Shown piece after piece: positions 44,372 through 54,547 of a DNA stretch of 64,000 nucleotides. The notes beneath the pieces were generated by a model. The model was not told where the DNA came from. It searched no databases and was given only the letters and a program-made list of their open reading frames with translations. Position 1 is the first letter of the stretch. Each line of letters begins with the position of its first letter. The DNA is from Pseudoalteromonas sp. S16_S37 (GTDB lineage: Bacteria > Pseudomonadota > Gammaproteobacteria > Enterobacterales > Alteromonadaceae): positions 1-64,000 of the forward strand of contig NZ_JAAUWV010000002.1 of assembly GCF_014694405.1 (NCBI RefSeq), given 5' to 3'. The position numbers were made by a program, and so were the translations under genes.

Positions 44372-45106
44372 ATGCGTATACCTCATATTTACCAATCTTC
44401 AGAGCTCTCTTTAAACAATCAAGTTATCTTAGACGACGATGCCGCAGGCCATATTGCTCGAGTATTGAGAATGCAAGCAGGTGACAAAGTCTCGCTGTTT
44501 AATGGTAAAGGGGGCGAATACCTCAGTGAAATTGTTGAAGTTTCAAAGAAAAAAGTGGTTGTTCAACCTATTGAATTTGTTAATCATAACTGTGAATCAC
44601 CGCTCAAAATTCATCTGGGTCAGGGAATATCTCGCGGTGATAAAATGGACTTTACCATTCAAAAATCAGTGGAACTGGGGATAACAGAAATCACACCATT
44701 GTTCACTACGCGCTGTGGCGTCAAGCTCTCTGGAGAACGACTCGCGAAAAAGCATGCGCAATGGCAAAAAATAGCCATTGCTGCAGCCGAACAATCTGGC
44801 CGAAACACGATTACCGTAATACATCCGCCTGTAGATATAAACGTTTGGCTAGCACAATCTTCGGATGAGCTAAAATTAACCTTACATCCACGCGCTGAAC
44901 ATAGTATCAAAACTTTACCAGTCCCTGACAATGGGGTGCGCTTTATTGTTGGCCCAGAAGGCGGGTTCACTGACGAAGAAATGCAAGCAACCAGCGAGCA
45001 AGGCTTTATTGATGTACGTTTAGGTCCGCGTGTTTTAAGAACGGAAACTGCTGCATTGACCGTATTAAGTGCTTTACAACTACAGTTTGGTGATTTAGCC
45101 CTTTAA
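44372..45106 (+). CDS. rsmE: 16S rRNA (uracil-1498-N3)-methyltransferase
   Basis: SPOUT-family methyltransferase for m3U1498 in 16S rRNA. Motifs: HIARVLRMQAGDKVSLFNG (PUA-like part), LGQGISRGDKMDFTIQKSVELG, ITPLFTTRC, IAAAEQSGRN, and the cofactor knot FIVGPEGGFTDEE with LGPRVLRTETA. 244 residues. First gene of the conserved rsmE-gshB-yqgE-ruvX order. Confidence 0.97.
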   Translation: MRIPHIYQSSELSLNNQVILDDDAAGHIARVLRMQAGDKVSLFNGKGGEYLSEIVEVSKKKVVVQPIEFVNHNCESPLKIHLGQGISRGDKMDFTIQKSVELGITEITPLFTTRCGVKLSGERLAKKHAQWQKIAIAAAEQSGRNTITVIHPPVDINVWLAQSSDELKLTLHPRAEHSIKTLPVPDNGVRFIVGPEGGFTDEEMQATSEQGFIDVRLGPRVLRTETAALTVLSALQLQFGDLAL

Positions 45107-45156
45107 TTTGCAAAGCGCGGCCCCCATAGTTAATAAAAACAGTATAAAGGTGATGC

Positions 45157-46113
45157 ATGGCTATAAAATTAGGGATCATTAGCGATCCAATTAGTGGATT
45201 CAACATTAAAAAAGACACTGGGTTTGCAATGATGATGGCAGCCCAAAAGCGTGGCTATGAGTTGTATTACATGGAGATGGGCGACCTATTTTTATATCAA
45301 GGTAGTGCCAAAGCAAGCGCTGCAAAAGCCAAAGTATTTGATGACGTAAACCATTGGTATGAGCTAGAACAGAAGCGAGAAATTGATTTATCTGATTTAG
45401 ACGTTATCTTAATGCGCAAAGATCCCCCCTTTGATACTGAGTATATTTACGCGACGTATATTTTGGAACGTGCTGAACAAGCGGGCAGCTTAGTGGTAAA
45501 CAAGCCGCAGAGCCTGCGTGATGCCAATGAAAAACTCTTTACCGCTTGGTTTAGTGAACACACACCAGATACGCTGGTAACGCGTTCACAAGCGCAAATT
45601 AGAGAGTTTTTAACAAAGCATCAAGACATCATCCTTAAACCACTCGATGGGATGGGTGGAGCCTCTATTTTTAGGGTAAAACACGATGACCCAAATATTG
45701 GTGTGATCTGTGAAACACTCACCGAGCATGGTCAGCGTTTCGCGATGGCACAACAGTATATTCCTGAAATAAAACAAGGAGATAAACGTGTCTTAGTGGT
45801 CGATGGTGAAGTTGTGCCTTACTGTTTAGCACGTATTCCCCAAGGTGGCGAAACACGCGGTAACCTTGCTGCTGGCGGGCGTGGTGAAGCGCGTCCAATT
45901 AGTGATGACGACTTGCGCATCGCTCAGGCCGTTGCCCCGACTTTGAAAGAGAAAGGTTTACTGTTTGTTGGCCTTGATATTATCGGTAACAAACTGACTG
46001 AAATAAACGTAACAGCCCCAACTTGTGTTAAAGAAATAGAAGCGGCGTACGATATTTCAATTATGGACATGTTTTATGATGCGATAGAAGCAAAACTCGC
46101 CCATACTAAGTAA
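45157..46113 (+). CDS. gshB: Glutathione synthetase
   Basis: ATP-grasp ligase joining gamma-glutamylcysteine and glycine. Motifs: KLGIISDPISGFNIKKDTGF, VILMRKDPPFDTEYIY, ILKPLDGMGGASIF (ATP site), QQYIPEIKQGDKRVLVVDGE and GLDIIGNKLTEINVTAPTC. 318 residues. AAAGGTG precedes the ATG. Confidence 0.98.
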   Translation: MAIKLGIISDPISGFNIKKDTGFAMMMAAQKRGYELYYMEMGDLFLYQGSAKASAAKAKVFDDVNHWYELEQKREIDLSDLDVILMRKDPPFDTEYIYATYILERAEQAGSLVVNKPQSLRDANEKLFTAWFSEHTPDTLVTRSQAQIREFLTKHQDIILKPLDGMGGASIFRVKHDDPNIGVICETLTEHGQRFAMAQQYIPEIKQGDKRVLVVDGEVVPYCLARIPQGGETRGNLAAGGRGEARPISDDDLRIAQAVAPTLKEKGLLFVGLDIIGNKLTEINVTAPTCVKEIEAAYDISIMDMFYDAIEAKLAHTK

Positions 46114-46135
46114 AACGATTTCGGGGTCTATATAT

Positions 46136-46693
46136 ATGCAATCATTAGAAAATCACTTTTTAATTGCAATGCCTAGCTTGCAAGACCCATTTTTCAAGCA
46201 CACTGTGACTTATATCTGTGAGCACAATGAAGATGGAGCCATGGGACTGGTGGTAAACCACCCCATTGATGTCACCGTTGGAGAGCTATTAGATAAAATA
46301 GAGATCGACAACGATAAGAGTGCCTCAGCTGCTGCAGAACAAGTTTTTGCTGGTGGACCTGTGCATACTGACAGAGGGTTTGTGTTACATACACCAAAAC
46401 CGGGTTACTCATCTAGCCAAGAGCTTAGCTCTGACATTATGATCACCACCTCTAAAGATGTGCTTGCTTCGTTAACTTCAAGTGCCCGACCAGAGTCTTT
46501 TCTCATCACCTTGGGCTACGCAGGTTGGGAACGTGGCCAATTAGAAAGAGAGCTATTGGAAAATTCTTGGTTGGTCATTGAGGCGGACCCTGCAATCATA
46601 TTTAACACGCCGCCTGAGCAACGCTGGGAAAAAGCCGTGCAAATGCTCGGTATTGATGCAACTCAATTAAGCTCTCAGGCAGGACACGCTTAG
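46136..46693 (+). CDS. yqgE: YqgE/AlgH family protein
   Basis: DUF179 fold. Motifs: [53 protein letters not shown] and ALGYAGW-like [14 protein letters not shown]. 185 residues. The molecular function is not settled; it is conserved beside ruvX. Nine bases separate the two genes. Confidence 0.96.
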   Translation: MQSLENHFLIAMPSLQDPFFKHTVTYICEHNEDGAMGLVVNHPIDVTVGELLDKIEIDNDKSASAAAEQVFAGGPVHTDRGFVLHTPKPGYSSSQELSSDIMITTSKDVLASLTSSARPESFLITLGYAGWERGQLERELLENSWLVIEADPAIIFNTPPEQRWEKAVQMLGIDATQLSSQAGHA

Positions 46694-46701
46694 AAGTAGT
46701 T

Positions 46702-47148
46702 ATGACAAAAAAAGAACCAGCTCGCCCTGGCGAGCGCACTGTAATGGGCTTTGACTTTGGCACCAAGAGTATCGGCATTGCCGTAGGGCAAGAACTCACC
46801 GGCACAGCAACAAGCCTAGGCGCAGTAAAAGCCAAAGATGGCATTCCAAATTGGTCTGATATCGCAACACATATTGAGCAATGGCAACCAGACTTACTCG
46901 TGGTAGGTCTGCCGCTGAATATGGATGGCACAAATCAACAGGTTACTTTTTCAGCTAAAAAGTTTGCCAACCGCTTACATAACAACTATCGATTGCCCGT
47001 TGAAACTCAGGATGAACGTTTAACAACTGCAGATGCCAAAGCAAGACTGTTTGAACAAGGTGGCTATCGCAACCTTGGCAAAGGCAATGTAGACAGCATG
47101 TCGGCAGTGATCATTTTAGAAAGTTACTTTGAGAGCTTGTGGCAATAA
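46702..47148 (+). CDS. ruvX: Holliday junction resolvase-like / pre-16S rRNA nuclease
   Basis: YqgF family RNase H-like nuclease. Motifs: [17 protein letters not shown] with the first catalytic Asp, [31 protein letters not shown] with the Glu, and [13 protein letters not shown] with the last Asp. Essential for 16S 5' maturation in E. coli. End of the operon; the next gene is convergent and starts two bases away. Confidence 0.96.
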   Translation: MTKKEPARPGERTVMGFDFGTKSIGIAVGQELTGTATSLGAVKAKDGIPNWSDIATHIEQWQPDLLVVGLPLNMDGTNQQVTFSAKKFANRLHNNYRLPVETQDERLTTADAKARLFEQGGYRNLGKGNVDSMSAVIILESYFESLWQ

Positions 47149-47149
47149 T

Positions 47150-48028
47150 TTAATGAGCAGGTTTAAGAACCTGCATTTTAGACCAATCTGGTACAAACCC
47201 AGCTTGTTCATAGGCACGTTTGATCAGTCCCTTAGCCCTTAATTTAGCAAGACCAATCTGCAACGCAGCAAAAGCACGTTCTCCATCGGGGTGGCGTTTT
47301 GAAACAACAAAATGGCGACTTCCATCAAGCAGCACCACCCATTTGGGATGTGCAACAAGGTGAATCCCCTCCAATTTATACTCATTGTTTTTTTCTGGCA
47401 TTAGTGGCATCAGCATAAAATCAACCCACTGCATACTCACCATACGAGCTTGAGCAATCCACTCGTGCTCTATGACATGACTTTTAAGAGGAAGTTTTTG
47501 TAGCGTATCCCAATCGGTGCGCCATCGTGGTGTACTTACTGCGCTAAGCGCTTTTAACGCTTCAAATCCAGCCAAAGCAGTTACTTTGGTGTTATCCGGC
47601 GAATAGTAAAGCCCTGCATAATATTCACCTTGACGGATCACAGGCTCACTAATGAATAGGTACTGCTGCAAAGGTTGCGCGTCAGCCAGCCAATAACTAT
47701 CAAAGCTAAGCAATAATTTGCCTTGCTCCAACAGTTTGGTGTTCCTAAAATTCACATTACCCGCTTGATATTCAAATGACTTTTCAAAGCCACCTAATAT
47801 CAAGGCTTTTTGTAACAGAATCATATCAACAACATCGCGGCGAATATAATCGCCGCTAAAGCTATCTATCTGTGCAACCGTTCGGCCGTTCAAAAAACGT
47901 AAGTAATCAGCGTACACATCGTCTCTGATAAACATCTGAACTGCATCTTTTGCAGCTACATTAAATGGCGCTACCAAACACACGCTAATGAATGAAGCGC
48001 TAAATAAGCTACTTTTTATCGAGCCCAT
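47150..48028 (-). CDS. Periplasmic solute-binding (SBP_bac_3-like) protein
   Basis: Signal peptide MGSIKSSLFSASFISVCLVA ending VAA. The mature part has the two-lobe amino-acid-binding pattern (VDMILLQKALILGGFE, LISEPVIRQGEYYAGLYYS-like, RHFVVSKRHPDGERAFAALQIGL, LKRAYEQAGF-like). I choose the inner ATG with AAGGAG ten bases upstream; the longer frame has no signal peptide. No ABC permease is adjacent, so it may be a sensor or an orphan. Its start overlaps the end of pilU by 20 bases, so it is in the pilT-pilU transcript. Confidence 0.78.
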   Translation of the reverse strand: MGSIKSSLFSASFISVCLVAPFNVAAKDAVQMFIRDDVYADYLRFLNGRTVAQIDSFSGDYIRRDVVDMILLQKALILGGFEKSFEYQAGNVNFRNTKLLEQGKLLLSFDSYWLADAQPLQQYLFISEPVIRQGEYYAGLYYSPDNTKVTALAGFEALKALSAVSTPRWRTDWDTLQKLPLKSHVIEHEWIAQARMVSMQWVDFMLMPLMPEKNNEYKLEGIHLVAHPKWVVLLDGSRHFVVSKRHPDGERAFAALQIGLAKLRAKGLIKRAYEQAGFVPDWSKMQVLKPAH

Positions 48029-49127
48029 CAACCGTGACTCCTTGCAAAAAACCAGCGCCTTGCTGCTCATTGTTTTGCAATTTGATCATCAGCCTCAAGT
48101 CATTCGGTGAGTCAGCATGATGCAGCGCATCGGCATAATTAATACGTTGCTGCTTATACAATTCAAATAATGCCTGATCAAAGGTCTGCATACCCATTTC
48201 TTTGGATTTTGCCATGGCCTCTTTGATAGACCCTACGTCTCCTTTTTTAATTAATTCGGCAACTAATGGCGTATTGAGTAAGATTTCAATAGCAGCCTCG
48301 CGCCCCTCTCCCTTCGATGAAGGTATGAGTTGCTGAGCTACAATGGCTCGCAAATTGAGAGCCAAATCATACTTTAGCTTGTCGTGCTTTTCTTTGGGCA
48401 CCAGATGCATGATTCGGTCAATCGCTTGGTTAGCGTTGTTGGCATGCAAGGTAGCAACACATAAGTGACCGGTTTCGGCAAAGCTTAGCGCATATTCCAT
48501 AGTTTCTTGTGAGCGAATTTCTCCAATCAAAATAACGTCTGGAGCTTGGCGTAATGAGCTTTTTAGTGCCGATTCGAATGTTTCTGTGTCAATGCCCACT
48601 TCACGTTGGGTGATAATGCTTTTTTTGTGCTCATGAACAAATTCAATGGGGTCTTCAATGGTCAGAATATGACCGCGCTGATTGCGATTTCGATAGCCAA
48701 GAAGAGCCGCCAAAGAAGTCGATTTACCGGTGCCTGTGCCACCTACGAACAACACCAAACCTCTTTTTGACATAATCACATCGGTTAATACCGATGGTAA
48801 GCCAAGCTCTTGAACGTCAGGAATTTGAGTGATGATCCGACGGATCACCATACCAGCGCAATCTCTTTGCCAAAAAGCAGAAACACGAAAACGCCCCAAA
48901 GATGTGACTATCGCAAAGTTACATTCTTTGTGTTCATGAAATTGTGTTTTTTGCTTGTCAGTCATAATCGACTCAACCAACTCAAGCGATTTGGCAGCGT
49001 CTATTGGGTCATCTTCTAACGGGCGCAGCTCACCATCTATTTTGGCACTGATAGCCAATCCCGCAGACACAAAAAGGTCTGACGCTTGCTTATCAACCAT
49101 CATCTGCAAATATTTATCCAACATCAC
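48009..49127 (-). CDS. pilU: Type IV pilus retraction ATPase PilU
   Basis: PilT paralogue working with PilT in pilus retraction and twitching. Walker A is GGTGTGKSTSLAAL, Asp box TIEDPIEFVHEHKKSIITQREVG, Walker B APDVILIGEIRS, and the His box FAETGHLCVATLHANNANQ. The C-terminus is longer than in PilT and ends with a low-complexity tail, as in other PilU proteins. It lies nine bases after pilT. Confidence 0.95.
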   Translation of the reverse strand: MMLDKYLQMMVDKQASDLFVSAGLAISAKIDGELRPLEDDPIDAAKSLELVESIMTDKQKTQFHEHKECNFAIVTSLGRFRVSAFWQRDCAGMVIRRIITQIPDVQELGLPSVLTDVIMSKRGLVLFVGGTGTGKSTSLAALLGYRNRNQRGHILTIEDPIEFVHEHKKSIITQREVGIDTETFESALKSSLRQAPDVILIGEIRSQETMEYALSFAETGHLCVATLHANNANQAIDRIMHLVPKEKHDKLKYDLALNLRAIVAQQLIPSSKGEGREAAIEILLNTPLVAELIKKGDVGSIKEAMAKSKEMGMQTFDQALFELYKQQRINYADALHHADSPNDLRLMIKLQNNEQQGAGFLQGVTVDGLDKK

Positions 49128-49136
49128 CAGTACTCC

Positions 49137-50180
49137 TTAAAAATTCCGCTGATTATGATCATCTTGCGCCTTACCGGGAATATCTTGTTGCGATATTATT
49201 CCTCTGTTGACTAGATTGCTCAGACATTGCTCCATCGTCTGCATCCCGTGAATGGCGCCAGTTTGGATAGTTGAATACATTTGCGGAATTTTATCTTCAC
49301 GGATCAGGTTACGGATTGCAGGTGTACCTAACATAATTTCATGCGCTGCAATTCGCCCACCGCTGACTTTTCTGACCAAGGTTTGCGAAATAACAGCTTG
49401 TAATGATTCCGAAAGCATCGAACGAACCATGTCTTTTTCTTCACCCGGAAACACATCAATAATACGGTCTACCGTTTTTGGCGCAGATGTGGTGTGCAAC
49501 GTCCCAAATACTAAATGCCCCGTTTCAGCCGCTGTCATGGCCAAGCGTATGGTTTCCAAGTCTCGTAATTCGCCCACTAAGATAACATCGGGGTCTTCAC
49601 GTAAAGCACTCCTGAGCGCTGCATTAAAACTACGTGTATCACGGTGAACTTCCCTTTGGTTTATGAGGCATTTTTGATTTTTATGTACAAACTCAATGGG
49701 GTCTTCAATGGTCAAAATATGATAGTGTTGCGTGGCATTAATATGATCAACCAACGCGGCTAAAGTGGTCGACTTACCAGAGCCCGTGGGGCCTGTTACC
49801 AACACCAAACCTTTTCTATATTCGGCTATCCTGCGAAAAATATCAGGTGCACCTAAGTCGTCTAAACTAAGCACCGTTGAGGGGATGGTACGAAATACCG
49901 CAGCAGGTCCACGGTTGGTATTGAACGCATTAACACGAAAGCGAGCTAAATTAGGCACTTCAAACGAAAAATCTACCTCAAGATTTTGCTCATAGTCTCT
50001 GCGCTGGTTATCATTCATGATATCGTACACCAGATTGTTAACGTCCTTCGCTTCAAGCGCAGGAATGTTAACACGGCGCACATCGCCATCAACGCGGATC
50101 ATCGGCGAAACGCCAGACGATAAATGTAAATCGGAGGCTTGGTGTTGCACACTAAAAGCCAATAACTCAGTAATATCCAT
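49137..50180 (-). CDS. pilT: Type IV pilus retraction ATPase PilT
   Basis: Hexameric motor that depolymerises the pilus. The start is at MDITELLAFSVQHQASDLHL, the conserved PilT beginning; the longer frame runs 36 codons into the yggS region and is not credible. Walker A GPTGSGKSTTLAAL, Asp box TIEDPIEFVHKNQKC, Walker B DPDVILVGELRD, His box TAAETGHLVFGTLHT. The AIRNLIRE and QTGAIHGMQTM motifs needed for retraction are intact. Confidence 0.97.
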   Translation of the reverse strand: MDITELLAFSVQHQASDLHLSSGVSPMIRVDGDVRRVNIPALEAKDVNNLVYDIMNDNQRRDYEQNLEVDFSFEVPNLARFRVNAFNTNRGPAAVFRTIPSTVLSLDDLGAPDIFRRIAEYRKGLVLVTGPTGSGKSTTLAALVDHINATQHYHILTIEDPIEFVHKNQKCLINQREVHRDTRSFNAALRSALREDPDVILVGELRDLETIRLAMTAAETGHLVFGTLHTTSAPKTVDRIIDVFPGEEKDMVRSMLSESLQAVISQTLVRKVSGGRIAAHEIMLGTPAIRNLIREDKIPQMYSTIQTGAIHGMQTMEQCLSNLVNRGIISQQDIPGKAQDDHNQRNF

Positions 50181-50210
50181 GTATGACTCCACTACGAGCG
50201 TAATAATAAT

Positions 50211-50906
50211 ATGGTTACAATAGCAGAACGACTTGACTTGGCCTACGCCCGAGTAGAAAAAGCCGCCCAACAGCGTACACTTGAACATTCAGATGCTCAT
50301 CCTGTTACTATTCTAGCAGTTTCTAAAACAAAACCTGTTGAACTGATTGAACAAGCCTATGAACATGGACAACGCCAGTTTGGCGAATCATATGTACAAG
50401 AAGCGGTAGATAAAATCCTTCACCTCAAAGATAAAAAAGATATCCAGTGGCACTTTATTGGCCCTATCCAATCTAACAAATCACGCTTAGTTGCAGAGCA
50501 CTTCGGCTGGGTTCAAAGTGTTGATAGATTAAAAATCGCCAGACGTTTAAATGAGCAGCGTCCCAACAACCTAATGCCGCTAAACGTACTTATCCAAGTT
50601 AATATCAGTGCTGATGAAAATAAATCAGGTTGTCGTTTAGAAGAACTTGATGAGCTTGCCGATTTTATTCATAACAGCCGCCAACTGAACCTCAGAGGGC
50701 TGATGACTATCACTGAACAAACCGATGATAAAAATAAACAATTACAATATTTCCAGCAAATGAAAGCTTGCTTTGATAGACTAAAGGACCAATATCCTCA
50801 GCTAGATACCTTGTCGATGGGTATGAGTGGTGATTTAGAGCTTGCGGTTGCAGCTGGCGCCACTATGGTACGCATTGGCACTGATATTTTTGGCTCAAGA
50901 AAATAA
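50211..50906 (+). CDS. yggS: PLP homeostasis protein YggS
   Basis: Pyridoxal-5'-phosphate-binding TIM-barrel protein. Motifs: VTILAVSKTKPVELI with the PLP Lys, GQRQFGESYVQEAVDKI, IQWHFIGPIQSNK, NISADENKSG and LSMGMSGDLELAVAAGATMVRIGTDIFG. 231 residues. First gene of a six-gene operon on the plus strand; its start codon is 30 bases from that of the divergent pilT. Confidence 0.96.
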   Translation: MVTIAERLDLAYARVEKAAQQRTLEHSDAHPVTILAVSKTKPVELIEQAYEHGQRQFGESYVQEAVDKILHLKDKKDIQWHFIGPIQSNKSRLVAEHFGWVQSVDRLKIARRLNEQRPNNLMPLNVLIQVNISADENKSGCRLEELDELADFIHNSRQLNLRGLMTITEQTDDKNKQLQYFQQMKACFDRLKDQYPQLDTLSMGMSGDLELAVAAGATMVRIGTDIFGSRK

Positions 50907-50920
50907 GGTAAGTACGCGCT

Positions 50921-51742
50921 ATGTCTAATAAAACAATTGCATTCATCGGCACTGGTAACATGAGCTATGCAATCATCGGTGGCATGATCAAAAATGGCTT
51001 TGCCCCACAAAGCATTATTGCCACCAACCGCAACCAAGACAAACTTGCTAAAGTAGCTGCCGACTTCCAAGTACAAACCACCTCTGATAACAATCAAGCA
51101 CTACGCGATGCAGACGTGATTGTGTTGTCTGTAAAACCACAGATGATGGCACAGCTATGTCAAAGCTTTATTGACTCTGGTGTTGATTTCAGCGACAAGT
51201 TATTTATTTCTGTTGCGGCAGGCATCACAGTGTCTCGATTAAGAGAAATGCTGGCTAAAAAAGTAAAAATGGTGCGCTGTATGCCAAATACACCTTGCCT
51301 ATTGGGCAGAGGCGTATGTGGCTTGTATGGTGCTGATATCAGCAGTGATGAACGTGACTATGTTGAACAAGTATTCTCTGCCACAGGCATTGCTACATGG
51401 GTAGAGCAAGAGTCACAAATCAATGACATTATTGCCGTAACAGGCTCCTCTCCGGCTTACTTCTTTTTATTTATGGAGGCAATCGAAGAGAAAGCCAAGG
51501 CGCTTGGGTTTAGCGATGAACAAGCGCGCCAATTGGTGCAACAAACAGCGTTAGGCGCAGCTGAAATGGCCGTATCGCAAAGCGATATCAGCATTGCGCA
51601 ATTACGTGCCAATGTTACTTCTAAAGGTGGAACAACCCATGCTGCGGTTGAGCACCTGAAATCACACAATTTATACTCGACAGTAGCCGGTGCAATGGAT
51701 GCTTGTATTGCCCGTGCTGAAGAAATGGAAAAAGAACTTTAA
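50921..51742 (+). CDS. proC: Pyrroline-5-carboxylate reductase
   Basis: Last step of proline synthesis, NAD(P)H-dependent. Motifs: IAFIGTGNMSYAIIGGMI (Rossmann), VIVLSVKPQMM, VRCMPNTPCLLGRGVCGLY, and ITAVTGSSPAYFF-like IIAVTGSSPAYFFLFMEA with TSKGGTTHAAVEHL. 273 residues; 14 bases after yggS. Confidence 0.97.
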   Translation: MSNKTIAFIGTGNMSYAIIGGMIKNGFAPQSIIATNRNQDKLAKVAADFQVQTTSDNNQALRDADVIVLSVKPQMMAQLCQSFIDSGVDFSDKLFISVAAGITVSRLREMLAKKVKMVRCMPNTPCLLGRGVCGLYGADISSDERDYVEQVFSATGIATWVEQESQINDIIAVTGSSPAYFFLFMEAIEEKAKALGFSDEQARQLVQQTALGAAEMAVSQSDISIAQLRANVTSKGGTTHAAVEHLKSHNLYSTVAGAMDACIARAEEMEKEL

Positions 51743-51752
51743 AGGTTAATTT

Positions 51753-52286
51753 ATGAACGCCATGCACTTTTTAATTGGGATCGTGTTCGATCTATTTTTA
51801 ATGGTTGTATTGTTAAGATTTTGGTTACAACTTGTTCGCGCTGATTTTTACAACCCACTAAGCCAAACGGTCGTAAAAGTAACCTCTTTTGCGGTCAATC
51901 CGCTTCGAAAAATTATTCCTGGCGCAGGTGGTCTTGACCTAGCGTCTTTATTGCTGGCGTTCATAGTAGGCTTTGCTAAAGTATCTTTATTGATGGTGCT
52001 TTTTTATGGCGGCTGGAATCCTCTTGGTGCATTTATCCAAGGTGCCATAACTGTGCTTAAAGAAGCATTTTCACTCGTATTTTGGATCCTTATCATTAGG
52101 GCTATTTTAAGTTGGGTTGCACAAGGCTATAACCCAATCGCTGCAGTGTTTGATCAACTCACAGAGCCAATGCTAAGACCAATTCGTAAAGTCATTCCGC
52201 CGTTGGGTGGTTTAGACTTGTCAATTTTGGTGTTGCTCATCGGCATGCAGTTTTTACAACTGCTGGTGATGGACTTACTCAGTTAG
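51753..52286 (+). CDS. yggT: YggT family membrane protein
   Basis: Two YggT repeats, each with paired helices: LMVVLLRFWLQLVRADFYNP with NPLRKIIPGAGGLDLASLLL, and ILIIRAILSWVAQGYNPI with PIRKVIPPLGGLDLSILVL. 177 residues, inner membrane. Function is poorly defined; osmotic-stress and division links are known in some bacteria. Conserved place between proC and the DUF4426 gene. Confidence 0.95.
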   Translation: MNAMHFLIGIVFDLFLMVVLLRFWLQLVRADFYNPLSQTVVKVTSFAVNPLRKIIPGAGGLDLASLLLAFIVGFAKVSLLMVLFYGGWNPLGAFIQGAITVLKEAFSLVFWILIIRAILSWVAQGYNPIAAVFDQLTEPMLRPIRKVIPPLGGLDLSILVLLIGMQFLQLLVMDLLS

Positions 52287-52295
52287 GAGCAATAC

Positions 52296-52736
52296 ATGAT
52301 GAAAAAGTACATCTCTTTTGCCTTGCTATTACTGGCGTGTGCATTTGCACAAGCAAGCACAGAGCAAGGTGGACAGTTCAAAAACTTAGGTCCATGGCAA
52401 GTGCATTACATTGCGTTTCCATCCACCTTTATTCAACCAACGATTGCTAAAGCATATGATTTAGAGCGGAGTAACTATAAAGCCGTTGTTAATATTTCAG
52501 TGCTCAAAAACAATGCTGAAAAAACTGCGCAAAAAGCCGTTTTAACAGGCGAAGCGCGCAATTTAATTGGCAATAAGCAAGAGTTGGAATTTAAAGAAGT
52601 CATCGATGGTGATGCCATCTATTACTTAGCACAGATTGATTTTAACAACGAAGAAACTTATCGCTTTACCGTTAATATTGCCCAAGGCAATAACCAACAA
52701 GTGTTAAAGTTTCAGCAAAAATTTTATGTGGATTAA
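52296..52736 (+). CDS. DUF4426 exported protein
   Basis: Signal peptide MMKKYISFALLLLACAFAQA, then QFKNLGPWQVHYIAFPSTFI, IAKAYDLERSNYKAVVNISVL, and a beta-rich remainder. 146 residues. The DUF4426 family occurs in this neighbourhood in Vibrio, Shewanella and Pseudoalteromonas relatives; function unknown, location periplasmic. Confidence 0.9.
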   Translation: MMKKYISFALLLLACAFAQASTEQGGQFKNLGPWQVHYIAFPSTFIQPTIAKAYDLERSNYKAVVNISVLKNNAEKTAQKAVLTGEARNLIGNKQELEFKEVIDGDAIYYLAQIDFNNEETYRFTVNIAQGNNQQVLKFQQKFYVD

Positions 52737-52742
52737 CCAAGT

Positions 52743-53336
52743 ATGACCCAACAAATTGTCTTAGCAACGGGTAACCAAGGCAAAGTAAAAGAGCTCGCTA
52801 GCATGCTTAGCGAGCTCAATATTGAGGTACTTCCTCAAAGCCAATTTAATGTGCCAGATGTGCCTGAAACTGGGACCACCTTCGTAGAAAATGCCATCAT
52901 CAAGGCACGCCATGCGGCCAAAGTTACGGGGCTGCCTGCGATTGCTGATGATTCTGGCTTAGAGGTTGATGCCCTAGACGGAGCACCGGGTGTTTACTCT
53001 GCACGATACGCAGGTAATGATGCCAACGACCAAGACAATATTGACAAGCTACTCAAAGCACTTGAAGGACAAACTAAACGAACAGCGCGCTTTTGGTGTG
53101 TACTCGTTTATATGCGTCATGCGGATGACCCAACCCCATTAATTTGCCAAGCAAGTTGGGAAGGTGAGATCACAACCCAACAACAGGGGCGCGAAGGTTT
53201 TGGTTATGATCCTGTCTTTTTTGTGCCAACACTTAACTGTACAAGTGCCGAATTGTCAAAAGAGCAAAAGAATGCCATCAGTCACCGAGGTCAAGCGCTA
53301 AACATGCTTGTTAAGCAATTGCAGGACCGTACGTGA
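52743..53336 (+). CDS. rdgB: RdgB/HAM1 XTP/dITP diphosphatase
   Basis: House-cleaning pyrophosphatase removing ITP and XTP. Motifs: [50 protein letters not shown] with YSARYAG following, and [11 protein letters not shown] with SHRGQAL. 197 residues. Overlaps hemW by four bases. Confidence 0.97.
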   Translation: MTQQIVLATGNQGKVKELASMLSELNIEVLPQSQFNVPDVPETGTTFVENAIIKARHAAKVTGLPAIADDSGLEVDALDGAPGVYSARYAGNDANDQDNIDKLLKALEGQTKRTARFWCVLVYMRHADDPTPLICQASWEGEITTQQQGREGFGYDPVFFVPTLNCTSAELSKEQKNAISHRGQALNMLVKQLQDRT

Positions 53337-54469
53337 AATTACCGCCGTTAAGTTTATATATACACGTTCCTTGGTGCGTACAAAAATGTCCATACTGCGA
53401 TTTCAACAGCCACAGTTTAAAGGGCAAGATACCTGAACAAGAATATGTACAGCATTTGCTAAATGATTTAAAAGCAGATCTGTACTTTGTGCAGCAAAGA
53501 AAACTGCACAGTATTTTTATTGGCGGTGGAACCCCTAGCCTACTCTCAGCCGATGCATATGATTATTTGCTTAAAGAGATAAATAAGCTCATTGAATTTG
53601 AACAAGATATTGAGATAACGCTGGAAGCCAATCCGGGAACCGTAGAAACAGACCGCTTCAAGCATTATGTTGGTGCAGGTATTAATCGAATTTCAATTGG
53701 CGTGCAGAGCCTCCAAGCTGATAAATTAAAATCTCTTGGTCGTATTCATGGTGAGCAAGAAGCAATCAATGCAGCAAATGAAGCCAAACACGCTGGTTTA
53801 AAGTCGTTTAATATGGATCTAATGCATGGTTTACCGGATCAAACCTTAGCCGATGCCCTAAGCGACTTACAACGTGTGATTGACTTAGCACCTCCTCATA
53901 TTTCTTGGTACCAATTGACCATAGAGCCCAATACCCAATTTGCCTCTAAGCCACCGATACTTCCTGAAGATGAAACCCTGTGGGACATTCAAGAGCAAGG
54001 CCAAGCGCTGCTCGCACAAGCGGGCTACCAGCAATATGAAATATCAGGCTACGCAAAAGCGCTCTACCAATGTAAGCACAACTTAAATTATTGGCAGTTT
54101 GGCGATTATCTCGGGATCGGCTGTGGTGCTCATGGCAAAATTACACAACCAAGTAACGGGTCAATTATTCGTACGGTAAAAGTTAAACACCCTAGAGGGT
54201 ATATGGATTTAACCAAACCTTATTTATACGAAAGTTGGCAAGTAGAACCACAAGATAGGCCCTTTGAATTTGTGATGAATTGCTTTCGTTTGCAGCAACC
54301 ATGTTCAAAACAAGCGTTTGTTGACTATACTGGCCTTGCACTTGTTGATATCGAAAGCCAAATAAACCAGGCACAAAAAAATGGCCTGTTGCTCGATCAA
54401 GGTGATTCATGGTTAGTTACAAATAAGGGCCACAGATATTTAAACGACCTGCTACAATCTTTTGTTTAG
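53333..54469 (+). CDS. hemW: Radical SAM heme chaperone HemW
   Basis: 4Fe-4S cluster motif [10 protein letters not shown] (CxxxCxxC), [22 protein letters not shown], and [19 protein letters not shown]. The HNxxYW-type motif [20 protein letters not shown] distinguishes HemW from coproporphyrinogen dehydrogenase HemN. Start is GTG inside the rdgB stop. 378 residues. Confidence 0.95.
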   Translation: MKLPPLSLYIHVPWCVQKCPYCDFNSHSLKGKIPEQEYVQHLLNDLKADLYFVQQRKLHSIFIGGGTPSLLSADAYDYLLKEINKLIEFEQDIEITLEANPGTVETDRFKHYVGAGINRISIGVQSLQADKLKSLGRIHGEQEAINAANEAKHAGLKSFNMDLMHGLPDQTLADALSDLQRVIDLAPPHISWYQLTIEPNTQFASKPPILPEDETLWDIQEQGQALLAQAGYQQYEISGYAKALYQCKHNLNYWQFGDYLGIGCGAHGKITQPSNGSIIRTVKVKHPRGYMDLTKPYLYESWQVEPQDRPFEFVMNCFRLQQPCSKQAFVDYTGLALVDIESQINQAQKNGLLLDQGDSWLVTNKGHRYLNDLLQSFV

Positions 54470-54547
54470 ATTAGTCAATTAATCACCGACTATCGTTCAA
54501 ATTTAAGACTGAGCCTTCGGCTCCTAAATAACAATAAAGGTAAAACA

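Noticed and set aside
50181-50288. 36-residue N-terminal extension of PilT
   Set aside because: Overlaps the yggS start; the PilT family begins at MDITELL.
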